Origin: an uncultured Clostridium sp.
GTDB lineage: Bacteria > Bacillota > Clostridia > Lachnospirales > Lachnospiraceae
Assembly (NCBI GenBank): GCA_900555045.1
Contig: USJW01000062.1
Location: 1 to 27,928, forward strand
DNA: 27,928 bases
Direction: 5' to 3'
Shown here: one piece after another, positions 15,285 through 23,156 of the stretch
Numbering within the stretch: the stretch's first letter is position 1
How the letters are laid out: every line of letters begins with the position of its first letter
Made by a program: the position numbers and the translations under genes
Notes under the pieces: generated by a model
Databases searched by the model: none
What the model was told of the DNA's origin: nothing
Seen by the model: only the letters and a program-made list of their open reading frames with translations

Positions 15285-15854
15285 TTACGGGTATTTTTCC
15301 CCGTACAGCTCCCTCGCCGCCCGCGTGTATTGCCTTACAAAATTTTCCTTCTGCGCCGTGTACCCATCGCGGTCGTGCTCGTACCTGGGCCAGAGCTCCA
15401 GCTTCAGCTTCTCATACGCGGCCGCAGTCTTTGGGTGGCTGTTCAGATAATCCCTGAAGTACAGCTCGTCATTGTCGCCCGGCCCCCGCAGGTGCAGATG
15501 GAAGACCCGCTCGGCGAACCCGTCGGGGGTGTACCCCTTATTAAAGGAGAGCCGCCCCGGACGGGTGTTCATCAGGGTGTACCCGGATTCCTGAAGCAGC
15601 CCGCTTAAGTGCGGCAGGTCCGTGAGCGAACGCGCCTCCAGCAGAATGTCCACGATGGGCTTGGCCCAGATGCCGCGGACGGCGGTGCTCCCCACATGGC
15701 TTATGCGCTTTACCCGGCTGTCCGGCAGCACGGTTTTGAGAGCGCGCCTCTCCTCCTCGTACCAGCTCTCCCAGGCCGGGTTCGGCTCCGTAAGAAAAAT
15801 GGGAAAGAGCGCCCACAGCTCCTCCAGCGTCATATCGGACAGTTCCCGTGTCAT
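15285..15854 (-). CDS. GrpB family protein (UPF0157, nucleotidyltransferase fold)
   Basis: A 189-residue protein of the GrpB/UPF0157 family, which has a nucleotidyltransferase-like fold but poorly defined function. The core motif is ISHVGSTAVRGIWAKPIVDILLE, matching the family's HVGSTAVPGLxAKPIID with Arg in place of Pro. Further blocks are LSFNKGYT, FHLHLRG and LYFRDYLNSHPKTAAAYEKLK, also family features. Start ATG 15854 is supported by AGGAGGCGAGG directly upstream; upstream in-frame ATGs lack a site. It follows the Crp/Fnr-type gene by 16 bases on the same strand and is probably co-transcribed with it. Confidence 0.9.
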   Translation of the reverse strand: MTRELSDMTLEELWALFPIFLTEPNPAWESWYEEERRALKTVLPDSRVKRISHVGSTAVRGIWAKPIVDILLEARSLTDLPHLSGLLQESGYTLMNTRPGRLSFNKGYTPDGFAERVFHLHLRGPGDNDELYFRDYLNSHPKTAAAYEKLKLELWPRYEHDRDGYTAQKENFVRQYTRAARELYGEKYP

Positions 15855-15870
15855 GCTTCCTCGCCTCCTG

Positions 15871-16578
15871 CTACTTGTCCCGCGCCGTCTCCAGCCACGC
15901 AAGCGCCTTCTCGTACTGTTTCCGGTCAAAGGTGATTTTCCCCTTGCACAGGTCGAAAAAGCCCTCCTCCTTCAGCTGGCGGATGGTGCGGTTTAAGGTT
16001 TTCACGTTGACCCCGATTTCCTCCTGGAGCAGCTGCCTGGTGCGGCTGATTGTGAACTGCTTTGGCGGCGCGGGCCCGTCAATCCCCTGCTGCCCGGCAT
16101 ATTTCACCATGTAGTCTAAGAGCAGGTAGCTGGGCGGGTAGAAGAGCTTGGCCCCGTTGTTGTAGGAGGAGCGGTAGAGCTTGAAGGCGGTGTGCCGCGC
16201 CGTGAGGCTTAGGATGTTCATGTCCTCGGCCAGCCACCGCTCCGCGTCCTTCCGGCTGATGTAGGCCACCACGTTCTCCGTCACGGCCTCGATGGTGACC
16301 GAGGTCCGCGGCATCCCGGCAAGAATCGTCACCTCGCCGATAAAATCGATGGCCTTATTTCCCTCGATCATGTACACGTTTCCGTTTTCAAACTCATTGA
16401 TCACTCGGTTCTCCCCCAGGGCCACGATGCCGAAATACCCCAGCTCCATGTTCTTCTGGTGGATGATGGAGCCGGCCGCATGGGTCCGCACGGTGCAGCG
16501 GCTGCGGATGTCGGCGGGCATATTTTTCGTGTATTCCAGGAGCTTTGGGCATTTCTTCTCCAGCTCGGTCAGCGTCAT
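15871..16578 (-). CDS. Crp/Fnr-family transcriptional regulator
   Basis: A 235-residue regulator with an N-terminal cyclic-nucleotide-type beta-roll (AAGSIIHQKNMELGYFGIVALGENRV...GNKAIDFIGEVTILAGMPRTSVTIEAVTE) and a C-terminal winged helix (FTISRTRQLLQEEIGVNVKTLNRTIRQLKEEGFF). There is no cysteine cluster for an iron-sulfur centre and no obvious cAMP-binding Arg-Ser pair, so the ligand is unknown. The start ATG at 16578 follows GAGGGG with good spacing and is preferred over the longer frame beginning at 16665. It is divergent from the DUF3100/amidohydrolase cluster, which it may control. This clostridial CRP-like group often senses metabolites (inference). Confidence 0.87.
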   Translation of the reverse strand: MTLTELEKKCPKLLEYTKNMPADIRSRCTVRTHAAGSIIHQKNMELGYFGIVALGENRVINEFENGNVYMIEGNKAIDFIGEVTILAGMPRTSVTIEAVTENVVAYISRKDAERWLAEDMNILSLTARHTAFKLYRSSYNNGAKLFYPPSYLLLDYMVKYAGQQGIDGPAPPKQFTISRTRQLLQEEIGVNVKTLNRTIRQLKEEGFFDLCKGKITFDRKQYEKALAWLETARDK

Positions 16579-16635
16579 ATCGACCCCTCGTTTCTTTTGT
16601 CCCGCGGCATGGGCCGCGTGAATTCTCATGTCTCC

Positions 16636-16665
16636 AGTATAGCATCCTGTAAATTCCAAAATCAA
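16636..16665 (-). promoter_or_regulatory. predicted promoter of the Crp/Fnr-type gene
   Basis: Minus-strand TTGATT (16660-16665) and an extended TGCTATACT (-10 hexamer 16636-16641) are 18 bp apart. The same divergent spacer holds the short palindrome TCAATTGA (16662-16669) and the inverted repeat ATCG-GGAA-CGAT (16704-16715), either of which could be a regulator site for the plus-strand cluster. Confidence 0.5.
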
Positions 16666-16797
16666 TTGAAATTTTCGTTAAAAGTGCTCATTTGTCCTTT
16701 TTTATCGGGAACGATTTGGATAAAATATTCAATACAAGGTGATTGTAACAGCCGGACGGGGTGAAAAATGGCAGCCGGCTGGAAAGGAGGGGCTCTT

Positions 16798-17655
16798 ATG
16801 AGCGGAAAGAAAGAAACTTATGTGTACGGTTCGCTTCGGGAACGCTTCGCGCTGGAGTGGAAAATCTACGCGCTGGCATTCGCATTTATCCTGGTGGCGG
16901 ACAATATCGGGCAGATCAAGATCCCGGTCGGAAAGGGAATGTTTATCCTGTTCCCCATCTTCTATGCGATTATCCTGGGGGTGCTCAGCGGACCGCAGGT
17001 GTTGAAGATCGTGGACAACCGGCATGTGAAGGCGGCCTCCAAGCTGGTGGTGGTTGGAATCTGTCCCTTCATCGCGAAGTTGGGGATCACGGCGGGCGCC
17101 AACATCGACATGATTCTCCACTCCGGTCCGGCGCTGCTTCTGCACGGGTTCGGAAACCTGTTGGGACCGATACTGGCAATGCCGATCGCGATTCTGTTGG
17201 GCATGAAGCGTGAGTCGGTGGGCGCATGTCACTCCATCAACCGCGAGTACCACATGGCGCTGATCAACAACATCTACGGCCCGGACTCCGCGGAGGCCAG
17301 AGGAAGCCTTTCCATCTACATCGTGGGCGGCATGGTCGGCACGATCTACTTCGGAATCATGGCCTCCATCGTGGGCATGACCGGTTGGTTCCACCCGCAG
17401 GCCCTGGGACTGGCCTCCGGCGTGGGAGCCGGAATCATGATGGCCAGCGCCAGCGCGAGCCTTTGCGCCATCTACCCGACCTGGGCGGAGACAATCTCCA
17501 CCATGGCCAGCGCGGGCGAGACCATGGCGGGTATCACAGGAATTTACATAACAATGTTTATCGCCATCCCCCTTGCGGATAAGCTCTACCGGATTTTGGA
17601 GCCGAAGCTCGGGCGGTTTGCACTGAAGGAGAAGAAGGAGGAGAAAGCGGCATGA
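16798..17655 (+). CDS. DUF3100-like polytopic membrane protein
   Basis: A 285-residue integral membrane protein with about seven or eight hydrophobic segments. I associate the sequence with the uncharacterised DUF3100 family, judging by size, the long ALAFAFILVADNIGQIKIP opening segment and the GPALLLHGFGNLLGPILAMPIAILLG region. The short MASASASLCAIYP segment resembles re-entrant loops of ion or solute transporters (inference). The preferred start is ATG 16798 behind AAAGGAGGGG; the frame extends back to 16768 without a better site. It overlaps the next membrane gene by four bases (ATGA). It is probably the main channel of a two-component permease that feeds the downstream amidohydrolase. 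Confidence 0.72.
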   Translation: MSGKKETYVYGSLRERFALEWKIYALAFAFILVADNIGQIKIPVGKGMFILFPIFYAIILGVLSGPQVLKIVDNRHVKAASKLVVVGICPFIAKLGITAGANIDMILHSGPALLLHGFGNLLGPILAMPIAILLGMKRESVGACHSINREYHMALINNIYGPDSAEARGSLSIYIVGGMVGTIYFGIMASIVGMTGWFHPQALGLASGVGAGIMMASASASLCAIYPTWAETISTMASAGETMAGITGIYITMFIAIPLADKLYRILEPKLGRFALKEKKEEKAA

Positions 17656-18098
17656 GATATGTAGAGTGGCTTGTACTGTTTATTCTGGGGGCCTGCGGGA
17701 CCGGGCTCGCCAATTTGATCGGCTACGGCGTGAGTTTTACGGACTCCATTCCGGGACTCCTGGTTCTGGTCGTGATCTCCATGATCGCGGTATTCCTGAC
17801 CAAGGTGCTGCCCCTTAAGCTTCCCATCGTGGCGTACTGCTCCATCATCGGACTTTTATCCGCCTCCCCCATCTCCCCGGTCCGGGAGTTTGTGATCCAG
17901 GCGGCCGGCAACATCAACTTCACCGCTCCCTTCACCATGGTCGGCGCGTTCGCGGGCCTGGCCATCAGCGACCAGTTAAAGACCTTCATCAGCCAGGGCT
18001 GGAAGATCCTGATCGTGGGCATCTTCGTGATGACGGGGACATTCTTGGGGTCCTGCCTGTGGGATCAGATGATTCTGACGCTGACCGGTGCGATTTGA
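17652..18098 (+). CDS. small five-helix membrane protein, partner of the DUF3100 protein
   Basis: A 148-residue, almost wholly hydrophobic protein with about five predicted membrane segments (near residues 5-25, 32-52, 58-75, 93-108 and 118-137). I cannot name its family. Its ATG lies within the ATGA overlap with the DUF3100 gene, and it is followed within 17 bases by the amidohydrolase gene, so stoichiometric co-expression is expected. The pairing of a 285-residue and a 148-residue membrane protein looks like a bipartite transporter (inference). No enzyme motif is seen. Confidence 0.8.
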   Translation: MRYVEWLVLFILGACGTGLANLIGYGVSFTDSIPGLLVLVVISMIAVFLTKVLPLKLPIVAYCSIIGLLSASPISPVREFVIQAAGNINFTAPFTMVGAFAGLAISDQLKTFISQGWKILIVGIFVMTGTFLGSCLWDQMILTLTGAI

Positions 18099-18114
18099 TA
18101 GGAGGAGACGGACA

Positions 18115-19428
18115 ATGATTACCTGCGATCTGTTGATTAAAGACACGGATGTGTTGATAAAGAGCGACGAACTGAGAGAACATGTGGATATCGCGGTGGC
18201 GGACGGCAAAATCCTCGCGGTCGGCCCGGGGCTTTCGGCCGAATACCAGGCCGCGGAGACCATGGACGGCAAGAACAAGCTGTTTATGCCCGGCCTCATC
18301 GACAGCCACATGCACACCGGCCAGCAGCTGCTAAAGGGCCTGGTGCTGGACGCGAAGCCCATCATCTGGACCCGGATCATGCTTCCCTTCGAGAGCACGC
18401 TGACGCCGGAGAAGATGCGGCTCTCCGCCCAGATGGCGGCCCTGGAGATGATCAAATCCGGCACCGCGGGCTTCATCGACGCGGGCAGCTACTTTATGGA
18501 GGATGCGGCAGCGGTTTACGCCGCCAGCGGCCTGCGGGGCGCGCTCAGCTACTCCACCATGGACGAGGATGGGCTTCCGGAGTCCATCGCCATGGACGCG
18601 GACGAAGCGGTCAGCTGGACCGACCGGCTGTACGACAGCTTCCACAAAAAGGAAAATCTCAAGGTGTACTACTCGCTGCGCGCCCTCAACTCCTGCTCGA
18701 ACCGTCTGGTGGAGCTGGAGGCGGCTCACGCCAGGGAGCGCGGGACCATGCTTCAGGCGCACATGAACGAGTACATGGGCGAGGTGAACGGGATCATCGA
18801 GCGGGAGGGCATGCGCCCCTACGAGTATCTGGAGAAGATGCAGGTTCTGGGGCCGAACTTCCTGGGCGCCCACAGCCTGATCCTTAACGACCGGGAGAAG
18901 GAGCTGGTGCGGGAGCGCGGCGTGAAGGTCTGCCACTGCCCGTTCAGCAACTGCGGCAAGGCCGTCCCGGACACTCCCCAGCTGTTGGAGATGGGAATCC
19001 CGGTGGGCATGGGCACCGACGGCGCCGCCCACGGAGGACTCAGCCTCTGGAATGAGATGAAGATTTTCCGCTCCGTCATGAACATCATCCACGGCGTGCC
19101 AAACCGCAACCCGAAGGTGATGCCCGCGGAGACCATCCTTCAGATGGTGCTCGAGGGCGGCGCGGCCGCGCTGGGCGAGGCGGGAGCGCTTGGCCGGATC
19201 GAGGCCGGGTACCGGGCGGACTTTATCAGCATCAACATGGATCAGCCGCACCTGTGCCCCACCGGAAACAAGATCCACACGCTGTTGGAGTGCGTTAATG
19301 CCGGGGATGTGGCCGACATGGTGGTGAACGGCAGGGTGCTGATGAAGAACCGGAGCGTTCTGACCATGGACGAGGAGCGGATTATGTACGAGGCGCGGGC
19401 GTATATGGAGAGGGCGAAGGTCGGCTGA
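18115..19428 (+). CDS. amidohydrolase, ATZ/TRZ and MtaD/SAH-deaminase-like family
   Basis: Cytoplasmic metal-dependent hydrolase or deaminase of 437 residues with the composite amidohydrolase fold. Metal ligands and catalytic residues are visible: GLIDSHMHTG (His65, His67), QAHMNE (His216, Glu219), GAHSLIL (His253) and MGTDGAAHGG (Asp302). HCPFSNCGKA matches the HCPxSN motif of the guanine, S-adenosylhomocysteine and triazine deaminase group. The C-terminal LGRIEAGYRADFISI and MVVNGRVLMKN blocks complete the beta-sandwich. The start ATG 18115 follows GGAGGAG; upstream in-frame codons lack a site. Context suggests it deaminates or dechlorinates a ring compound brought in by the two upstream membrane proteins (inference). 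The exact substrate is unknown. Confidence 0.9.
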   Translation: MITCDLLIKDTDVLIKSDELREHVDIAVADGKILAVGPGLSAEYQAAETMDGKNKLFMPGLIDSHMHTGQQLLKGLVLDAKPIIWTRIMLPFESTLTPEKMRLSAQMAALEMIKSGTAGFIDAGSYFMEDAAAVYAASGLRGALSYSTMDEDGLPESIAMDADEAVSWTDRLYDSFHKKENLKVYYSLRALNSCSNRLVELEAAHARERGTMLQAHMNEYMGEVNGIIEREGMRPYEYLEKMQVLGPNFLGAHSLILNDREKELVRERGVKVCHCPFSNCGKAVPDTPQLLEMGIPVGMGTDGAAHGGLSLWNEMKIFRSVMNIIHGVPNRNPKVMPAETILQMVLEGGAAALGEAGALGRIEAGYRADFISINMDQPHLCPTGNKIHTLLECVNAGDVADMVVNGRVLMKNRSVLTMDEERIMYEARAYMERAKVG

Positions 19429-19499
19429 GAGGCGGATGTAGAGCTGACCGGCCGAGGCGCGCAGATAGAAATAAATATTACTTGGAGGAATCAGAGAAA

Positions 19500-20255
19500 A
19501 TGGGATTCTGGATGATTGTGATACTGGCGAACCTGATCGTGGGCGTCTTTGTGGGGCTGACGGGCGTGGCGGGATTCCTGCTGCCCATCGTGTACACGGG
19601 GCCTCTGGGGATGGGCGTGCCGGAGGGACTGGCGCTCAGCTTCGCGGCGTTCATCGTGTCCGGCGTGCTGGGGTCGGTAAATTATAAGAAGGCGGGGAAT
19701 TTGGATGTCCCGTTCGGCATCCGCTTGAGCATCGGCAGCCTGGTGGGCGCGGTGCTGGGGGTGAAGCTGAACCTGATTATCCCTGAGGGGCAGGTAAAGA
19801 TTCTGCTGTACCTGGTGGTCCTGCTGTCCGGAATCTCCATCCTCCTGCGAAAGGATAAGGCGCAGGGAGAGGGCGGCAAGGCGGGCTACCAGATCAAGGA
19901 GCACCTGATCGCCACGCTGGCGCTGGGGTTTGTCACCGGCGTGATCTGCTCCCTGTCCGGCGCGGGCGGGCCGGTGCTAGTGATGCCGCTTTTGGTTGTC
20001 CTTGGCGTAAACGTGCGGACCGCCGTGGGCGTGGCGCTGTTCAACTCTGTGTTTATCGGTATTCCCGCCTGCAGCGGCTACATGACCCAGTGCTCCGTGA
20101 AGGAGCTGGTGCCGGTGCTGGGAGCCGCCCTGGTGGCCCACGGGATCGGCGTGGTGTTCGGAAGCAAGAACGCGGTGCGGATCAATCAGCTGATTTTAAA
20201 GAGGGGGATCGCGGTGTTCTCGATCATGATCGCGGTTTGGAAGCTGGCGTTTTAG
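19500..20255 (+). CDS. TSUP (TauE/SafE) family membrane permease
   Basis: A 251-residue polytopic protein with about eight membrane segments arranged as two repeats. ILANLIVGVFVGLTGVAGFLLPIV at the start and LGFVTGVICSLSGAGGPVLVMPLL in the second half are the duplicated glycine-rich TSUP motifs. The family exports or imports sulfite, sulfoacetate, taurine-derived anions and other organic anions. The start is ATG 19500 after TTGGAGGAA; a TTG at 19482 is less likely because it overlaps the ribosome site. It follows the amidohydrolase gene by 71 bases and ends at a strong terminator, so it is likely the last gene of that transcript, perhaps exporting a product anion. Confidence 0.92.
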   Translation: MGFWMIVILANLIVGVFVGLTGVAGFLLPIVYTGPLGMGVPEGLALSFAAFIVSGVLGSVNYKKAGNLDVPFGIRLSIGSLVGAVLGVKLNLIIPEGQVKILLYLVVLLSGISILLRKDKAQGEGGKAGYQIKEHLIATLALGFVTGVICSLSGAGGPVLVMPLLVVLGVNVRTAVGVALFNSVFIGIPACSGYMTQCSVKELVPVLGAALVAHGIGVVFGSKNAVRINQLILKRGIAVFSIMIAVWKLAF

Positions 20256-20301
20256 AGAGACGGCCGCCGGGCCGGGGCTTTCCTTAAAACGCGCGGTGTG
20301 A

Positions 20302-20307
20302 TATAAT
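20302..20307 (+). promoter_or_regulatory. candidate -10 box between the TSUP gene and the terminator
   Basis: A TATAAT at 20302-20307 has no good -35 partner 17 bp upstream (TTTCCT). If used, transcription would start near 20314 and meet the terminator at 20341 almost at once, giving a transcript of roughly 70 nt. Confidence 0.3.
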
Positions 20308-20340
20308 ACTGGCCGGAAGCAATTTTTGCGGAGGTCGGCA

Positions 20341-20384
20341 GGGGAGGAAAAAGCAGGCTTAAGGCGGCTTTTTCCTCCCCTTTT
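20341..20384 (+). terminator. very strong Rho-independent terminator
   Basis: A perfect 14-bp stem (20341-20354 with 20367-20380; GGGGAGGAAAAAGC and its complement) with a 12-base loop, followed by TTTT. It ends the DUF3100/amidohydrolase/TSUP transcript. Confidence 0.9.
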
Positions 20385-20470
20385 GTGATGCGCGTTGGCG
20401 AAATTAAGGCCCTGTGGCGAGGCGGATTTAAGAGCAAGGGCTGGGGAGACGAAGGGAAAATGGTGAGAAG

Positions 20471-20959
20471 ATGGGTGCAGGGATGAAGGGACAGATAAGC
20501 GGGAAGGCCGGTGCGGGCGCTGACGGGAAGATTGGTGCGGGCGCTGATGGGAGGCACGGTGGGAGCGCCAATGCGGGCTCCAGTGCGCGCATACAGTTTG
20601 CATTGACATTTGCAGCGCTGTTCGCAGTGGAGGCGTTTATCGCGCTGCGGGTGCATGACCGGTTTGTGCGGCCTTACCTGGGGGATGTGATGGTGGTGTG
20701 GCTGCTGTATTTTCTGGTGCGCGCGTTTCGACCGGGCGGGTGGCGGCACCTGCCGCTTGGGCTGTTTGTGTTCGCCGCATGCGTGGAGGGGCTGCAGTAT
20801 TTTCGGATTGCAGATCTGCCCATTTTTGCGGGGAACCCCGCGGCGCGGATTATTCTGGGGTCGGTGTTTGACTGGAAGGATATCGGCTGTTACGGTGTGG
20901 GCTGCCTGGTTTTAGCCGCCGCAGAAGGCTGGCGGCGAGGCGGGCAGGTCAGACGTTAA
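20471..20959 (+). CDS. DUF2809 family membrane protein with repetitive N terminus
   Basis: A 162-residue protein. From about residue 40 it matches the small DUF2809 integral membrane family: VHDRFVRPYLGDVMVVWLLYFL, then LFVFAACVEGLQYFRI, ARIILGSVFDWKDIGCYGVG and a last hydrophobic segment, about four helices in all. The first 38 residues are a Gly/Ala-rich tail with two near-identical octapeptides (GAGADGKI, GAGADGRH) that normal members lack. The start is uncertain; ATGs at 20471 and 20483 are both possible and neither has a strong ribosome site. It overlaps the convergent GntR gene by 11 bases. The function of the family is unknown. Confidence 0.8.
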   Translation: MGAGMKGQISGKAGAGADGKIGAGADGRHGGSANAGSSARIQFALTFAALFAVEAFIALRVHDRFVRPYLGDVMVVWLLYFLVRAFRPGGWRHLPLGLFVFAACVEGLQYFRIADLPIFAGNPAARIILGSVFDWKDIGCYGVGCLVLAAAEGWRRGGQVRR

Positions 20960-21599
20960 AGCTGTCCAAAATGTTCTGCATGCTGCGCATGAGGTGCTGC
21001 TCCATCTCCTTGCGGGCGCTGTAGGGGTCGCCCTTCATCATTTGGTCCAGGATCAGCCGATGCTCCCGGATCGAGCGGACGGAGTGGTCGTGCTCCGTCA
21101 CGGTCTTTCCGAAGGAACCGCCGTTCCACAGATTCATCAGGGTGTCGTAGAGCTTCCGGTTGCCTGCGGCTCTCCAGATCTCGGTGTGGAACAGCTGGTT
21201 GTGGCGGAGAAAATCCTCGTTGGTGAACGCATCCCCCAGCGCTTCGATGGCCTCCTGGCTCTCGAGGAGCGGCTTAAAGTCCATGGGCTTTAGGGTGGCC
21301 CTGGCCACTGCCTCCCCCTCTAAGATATTGCGCAGGTCGAAGTGATCCCGGATGGTCTGGTCGTTGATTCCCTTGACCACGGCCACCTTGTTTAAGCGCA
21401 GCTCGATCAACCCTTCGTTTTCCAACATCTGGAATGCCTCGCGGACCGGCGTGCGGCTGACGCCCAGCTGTCCCGCCACCGAGGTCAGGGAGAGACTCTC
21501 GCCCTCCAGGTACTCGCCCGCCAGGATGGCTTTGCGGAGAATGGAGGCGATCCGGAACCGGACCGGCAACAGATCAACAGGTTCTAATTTGGCTGCCAT
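20949..21599 (-). CDS. GntR-family transcriptional regulator (FCD subfamily)
   Basis: A 216-residue regulator. The winged helix occupies about residues 10-75 (FRIASILRKAILAGEYLEGESLSLTSVAGQLGVSRTPVREAFQMLENEGLIEL), a textbook GntR domain. The helical FCD ligand domain follows, with probable metal-binding positions in DHFDLRNILEGEA, HNQLFHTEIW, REHRLIL and EQHLMRS. It is transcribed divergently from the aconitase-like pair, whose promoter has a palindrome at the start site, so repression of that pair with relief by a carboxylate ligand is likely (inference). The start ATG is preceded by AAAGGAG. Confidence 0.93.
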   Translation of the reverse strand: MAAKLEPVDLLPVRFRIASILRKAILAGEYLEGESLSLTSVAGQLGVSRTPVREAFQMLENEGLIELRLNKVAVVKGINDQTIRDHFDLRNILEGEAVARATLKPMDFKPLLESQEAIEALGDAFTNEDFLRHNQLFHTEIWRAAGNRKLYDTLMNLWNGGSFGKTVTEHDHSVRSIREHRLILDQMMKGDPYSARKEMEQHLMRSMQNILDSFNV

Positions 21600-21649
21600 G
21601 TGTGTCTATCTCCTTTTATTTTCTGAAGTTCTGGTAAAAATCTGTTTTC

Positions 21650-21678
21650 ATCTTAACACAACGGAGTCGGATATTCAA
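21650..21678 (-). promoter_or_regulatory. predicted promoter of the GntR gene
   Basis: Minus-strand TTGAAT (21673-21678) and TAAGAT (21650-21655) are 17 bp apart, about 50 bases before the start codon. Confidence 0.5.
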
Positions 21679-21737
21679 TTCTGATTTCAATAATTCTGTG
21701 GGTTTCCTGCAAAATGCTTGGAAAATATGCATAAAAT

Positions 21738-21751
21738 ATATTGTGTAATAT
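21738..21751. promoter_or_regulatory. inverted repeat in the GntR/leuC-like divergent spacer
   Basis: ATATT-GTGT-AATAT is a perfect inverted repeat between the two divergent promoters. It could be a second regulator site, although the surrounding DNA is AT-rich, so chance is possible. Confidence 0.3.
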
Positions 21752-21781
21752 AACGAAAATATACACGAACACGCCGCGATA

Positions 21782-21811
21782 TTGACTTCTTAGGCCGTGA
21801 TATGCTATAAA
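21782..21811 (+). promoter_or_regulatory. promoter of the aconitase-like operon
   Basis: TTGACT (21782-21787) and an extended TGCTATAAA (-10 hexamer 21806-21811) are 18 bp apart. Transcription is expected to start near 21818, directly next to the operator candidate. Confidence 0.75.
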
Positions 21812-21820
21812 ATAAGCAAG

Positions 21821-21845
21821 ATTGTATACGATATACGATATTGCA
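21821..21845. promoter_or_regulatory. GntR-type operator candidate at the transcription start
   Basis: ATTGTATACGAT (21821-21832) is a near-palindrome around GTATAC with 10 of 12 positions symmetrical, like operators of FCD-type GntR proteins. It overlaps two perfect TATACGA direct repeats (21825-21838) and a degenerate third. Its position just after the predicted start fits a repressor roadblock. Confidence 0.55.
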
Positions 21846-21890
21846 TATTCAAACCAGTTGAATCGCAGACACAGAAGGGAAGGGAAAGCT

Positions 21891-23138
21891 ATGCATGCCA
21901 TTGAGAAAATTCTGGCCAAAAACAGCGGGAGAGACAAGGTCAGCGCGGGCGAGATCGTGACCGCGAAGGTGGATTTCGCGGAGATCAACGACCTCTATCT
22001 CCAGACGATCTACTCGTTTCGGGAGATGAACGGGAAAAAGGTGTGGGACAAGGACCGGGTGGCCTTTGTGTTCGACCACTACGCGCCGGCGCCCACGATC
22101 CAGTCCGCCAGCAACCACAAGGAGATGCGGGAGTTTGCCAGGGAGAACGATCTGACCTACCACTTTGACATCAACTGCGGCGTCTGCCACCAGGTGGTGT
22201 CGGAGGCGGGCCTGGTGTACCCCGGCTCCATCGTGGTCATGACGGATTCCCACACCACCACCCAGGGGGCCTTCGGGGCCATCGGCACGGGCGTCGGGGC
22301 CACGGACATGGCGACAATTCTGATCTCGGGGAGTCTGTGGTTTCGTGTGCCGGAGATCGTGGAGATTCGGATTGACGGGGAGCCGGGGCCCGGCGTGATG
22401 CCCAAGGACGTGATCCTCTTCGTGCTGGGGAAGATAAAAGCGGACGGAGCGGTGTACAAGGGGATCGACTTCACCGGCAGCTATGTGGAGAAGCTGAACG
22501 TTGCAGGGCGGATGGTGCTCTGCAACATGGCGGTGGAGATGGGGGCCAAGACCGCGTACATACAGCCCAACGAGGACGTGATCCGGTATGTGACCGAGCG
22601 GGCGGTGCGCCCCTTCGAGATTCAGTATACGGACGACGACTTTGTATACAGCGAGAGCTATCAGTTTGACATCACCGGCATGGGGCCCCAGGTGGCTGCG
22701 CCCAGCAGCGTGGACAATGTCTACCCCATCGAGGAGGTGGAGCCGGTGAAGGTGAACCAGTGCTTTGTGGGCAGCTGCACCGGCGGCCGGGTGGAGGACA
22801 TCAAGGCCGCTGCGGACATCGTGCGGGGAAAGCATATCGCCCGCGACGTCCGCTTTGTGGTCATCCCGGCGTCCACCGAGGTGATGAACGAGTGCCTGGA
22901 AAAAGGGTATCTGCAGGACTGCATCGCAGCGGGCGCGGCCATTTCAACGCCGGGCTGCGGTCCCTGCCTGGCGGCCCACCAGGGAATTCTCGCGCCCGGA
23001 GAGGTGGGGGTTACGGCCTCCAACCGGAATTTCCCGGGGCGGATGGGAAGCAACCAGTCGCTACTGTACCTGGCATCCCCGGCCACCGTGGCTGCCAGCG
23101 CGCTGACCGGGGTTCTGACGGACCCGCGGACAGTTTGA
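21891..23138 (+). CDS. aconitase-superfamily hydro-lyase large subunit (LeuC/DmdA type)
   Basis: Large subunit of an isopropylmalate-isomerase-type dehydratase, 415 residues. It binds a [4Fe-4S] cluster through Cys296 (VGSCTGGR), Cys356 and Cys359 (PGCGPC). Other family features are FDHYAP, MTDSHTTTQGAFGAIGTGVGATD and the C-terminal NRNFPGRMG. These enzymes isomerise or hydrate hydroxy-dicarboxylates: 3-isopropylmalate, homoaconitate, citramalate or 2,3-dimethylmalate. No leuA or leuB gene adjoins and a GntR/FCD repressor does, so a catabolic hydro-lyase is more likely than leucine biosynthesis (inference). ATG 21891 follows GGAAGGG; the frame extends upstream across the promoter and operator, which excludes the longer start. 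Confidence 0.9.
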   Translation: MHAIEKILAKNSGRDKVSAGEIVTAKVDFAEINDLYLQTIYSFREMNGKKVWDKDRVAFVFDHYAPAPTIQSASNHKEMREFARENDLTYHFDINCGVCHQVVSEAGLVYPGSIVVMTDSHTTTQGAFGAIGTGVGATDMATILISGSLWFRVPEIVEIRIDGEPGPGVMPKDVILFVLGKIKADGAVYKGIDFTGSYVEKLNVAGRMVLCNMAVEMGAKTAYIQPNEDVIRYVTERAVRPFEIQYTDDDFVYSESYQFDITGMGPQVAAPSSVDNVYPIEEVEPVKVNQCFVGSCTGGRVEDIKAAADIVRGKHIARDVRFVVIPASTEVMNECLEKGYLQDCIAAGAAISTPGCGPCLAAHQGILAPGEVGVTASNRNFPGRMGSNQSLLYLASPATVAASALTGVLTDPRTV

Positions 23139-23156
23139 GATCGGGAGGATTGTGCA

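Noticed and set aside
18331..19278. Long antisense open frame opposite the amidohydrolase
   Set aside because: Low-complexity His/Leu/Val-rich translation typical of a shadow frame; the plus strand has all catalytic motifs.
21849..22835. Antisense open frame opposite the LeuC-type gene
   Set aside because: No recognisable domain; it mirrors the codon bias of the real gene.
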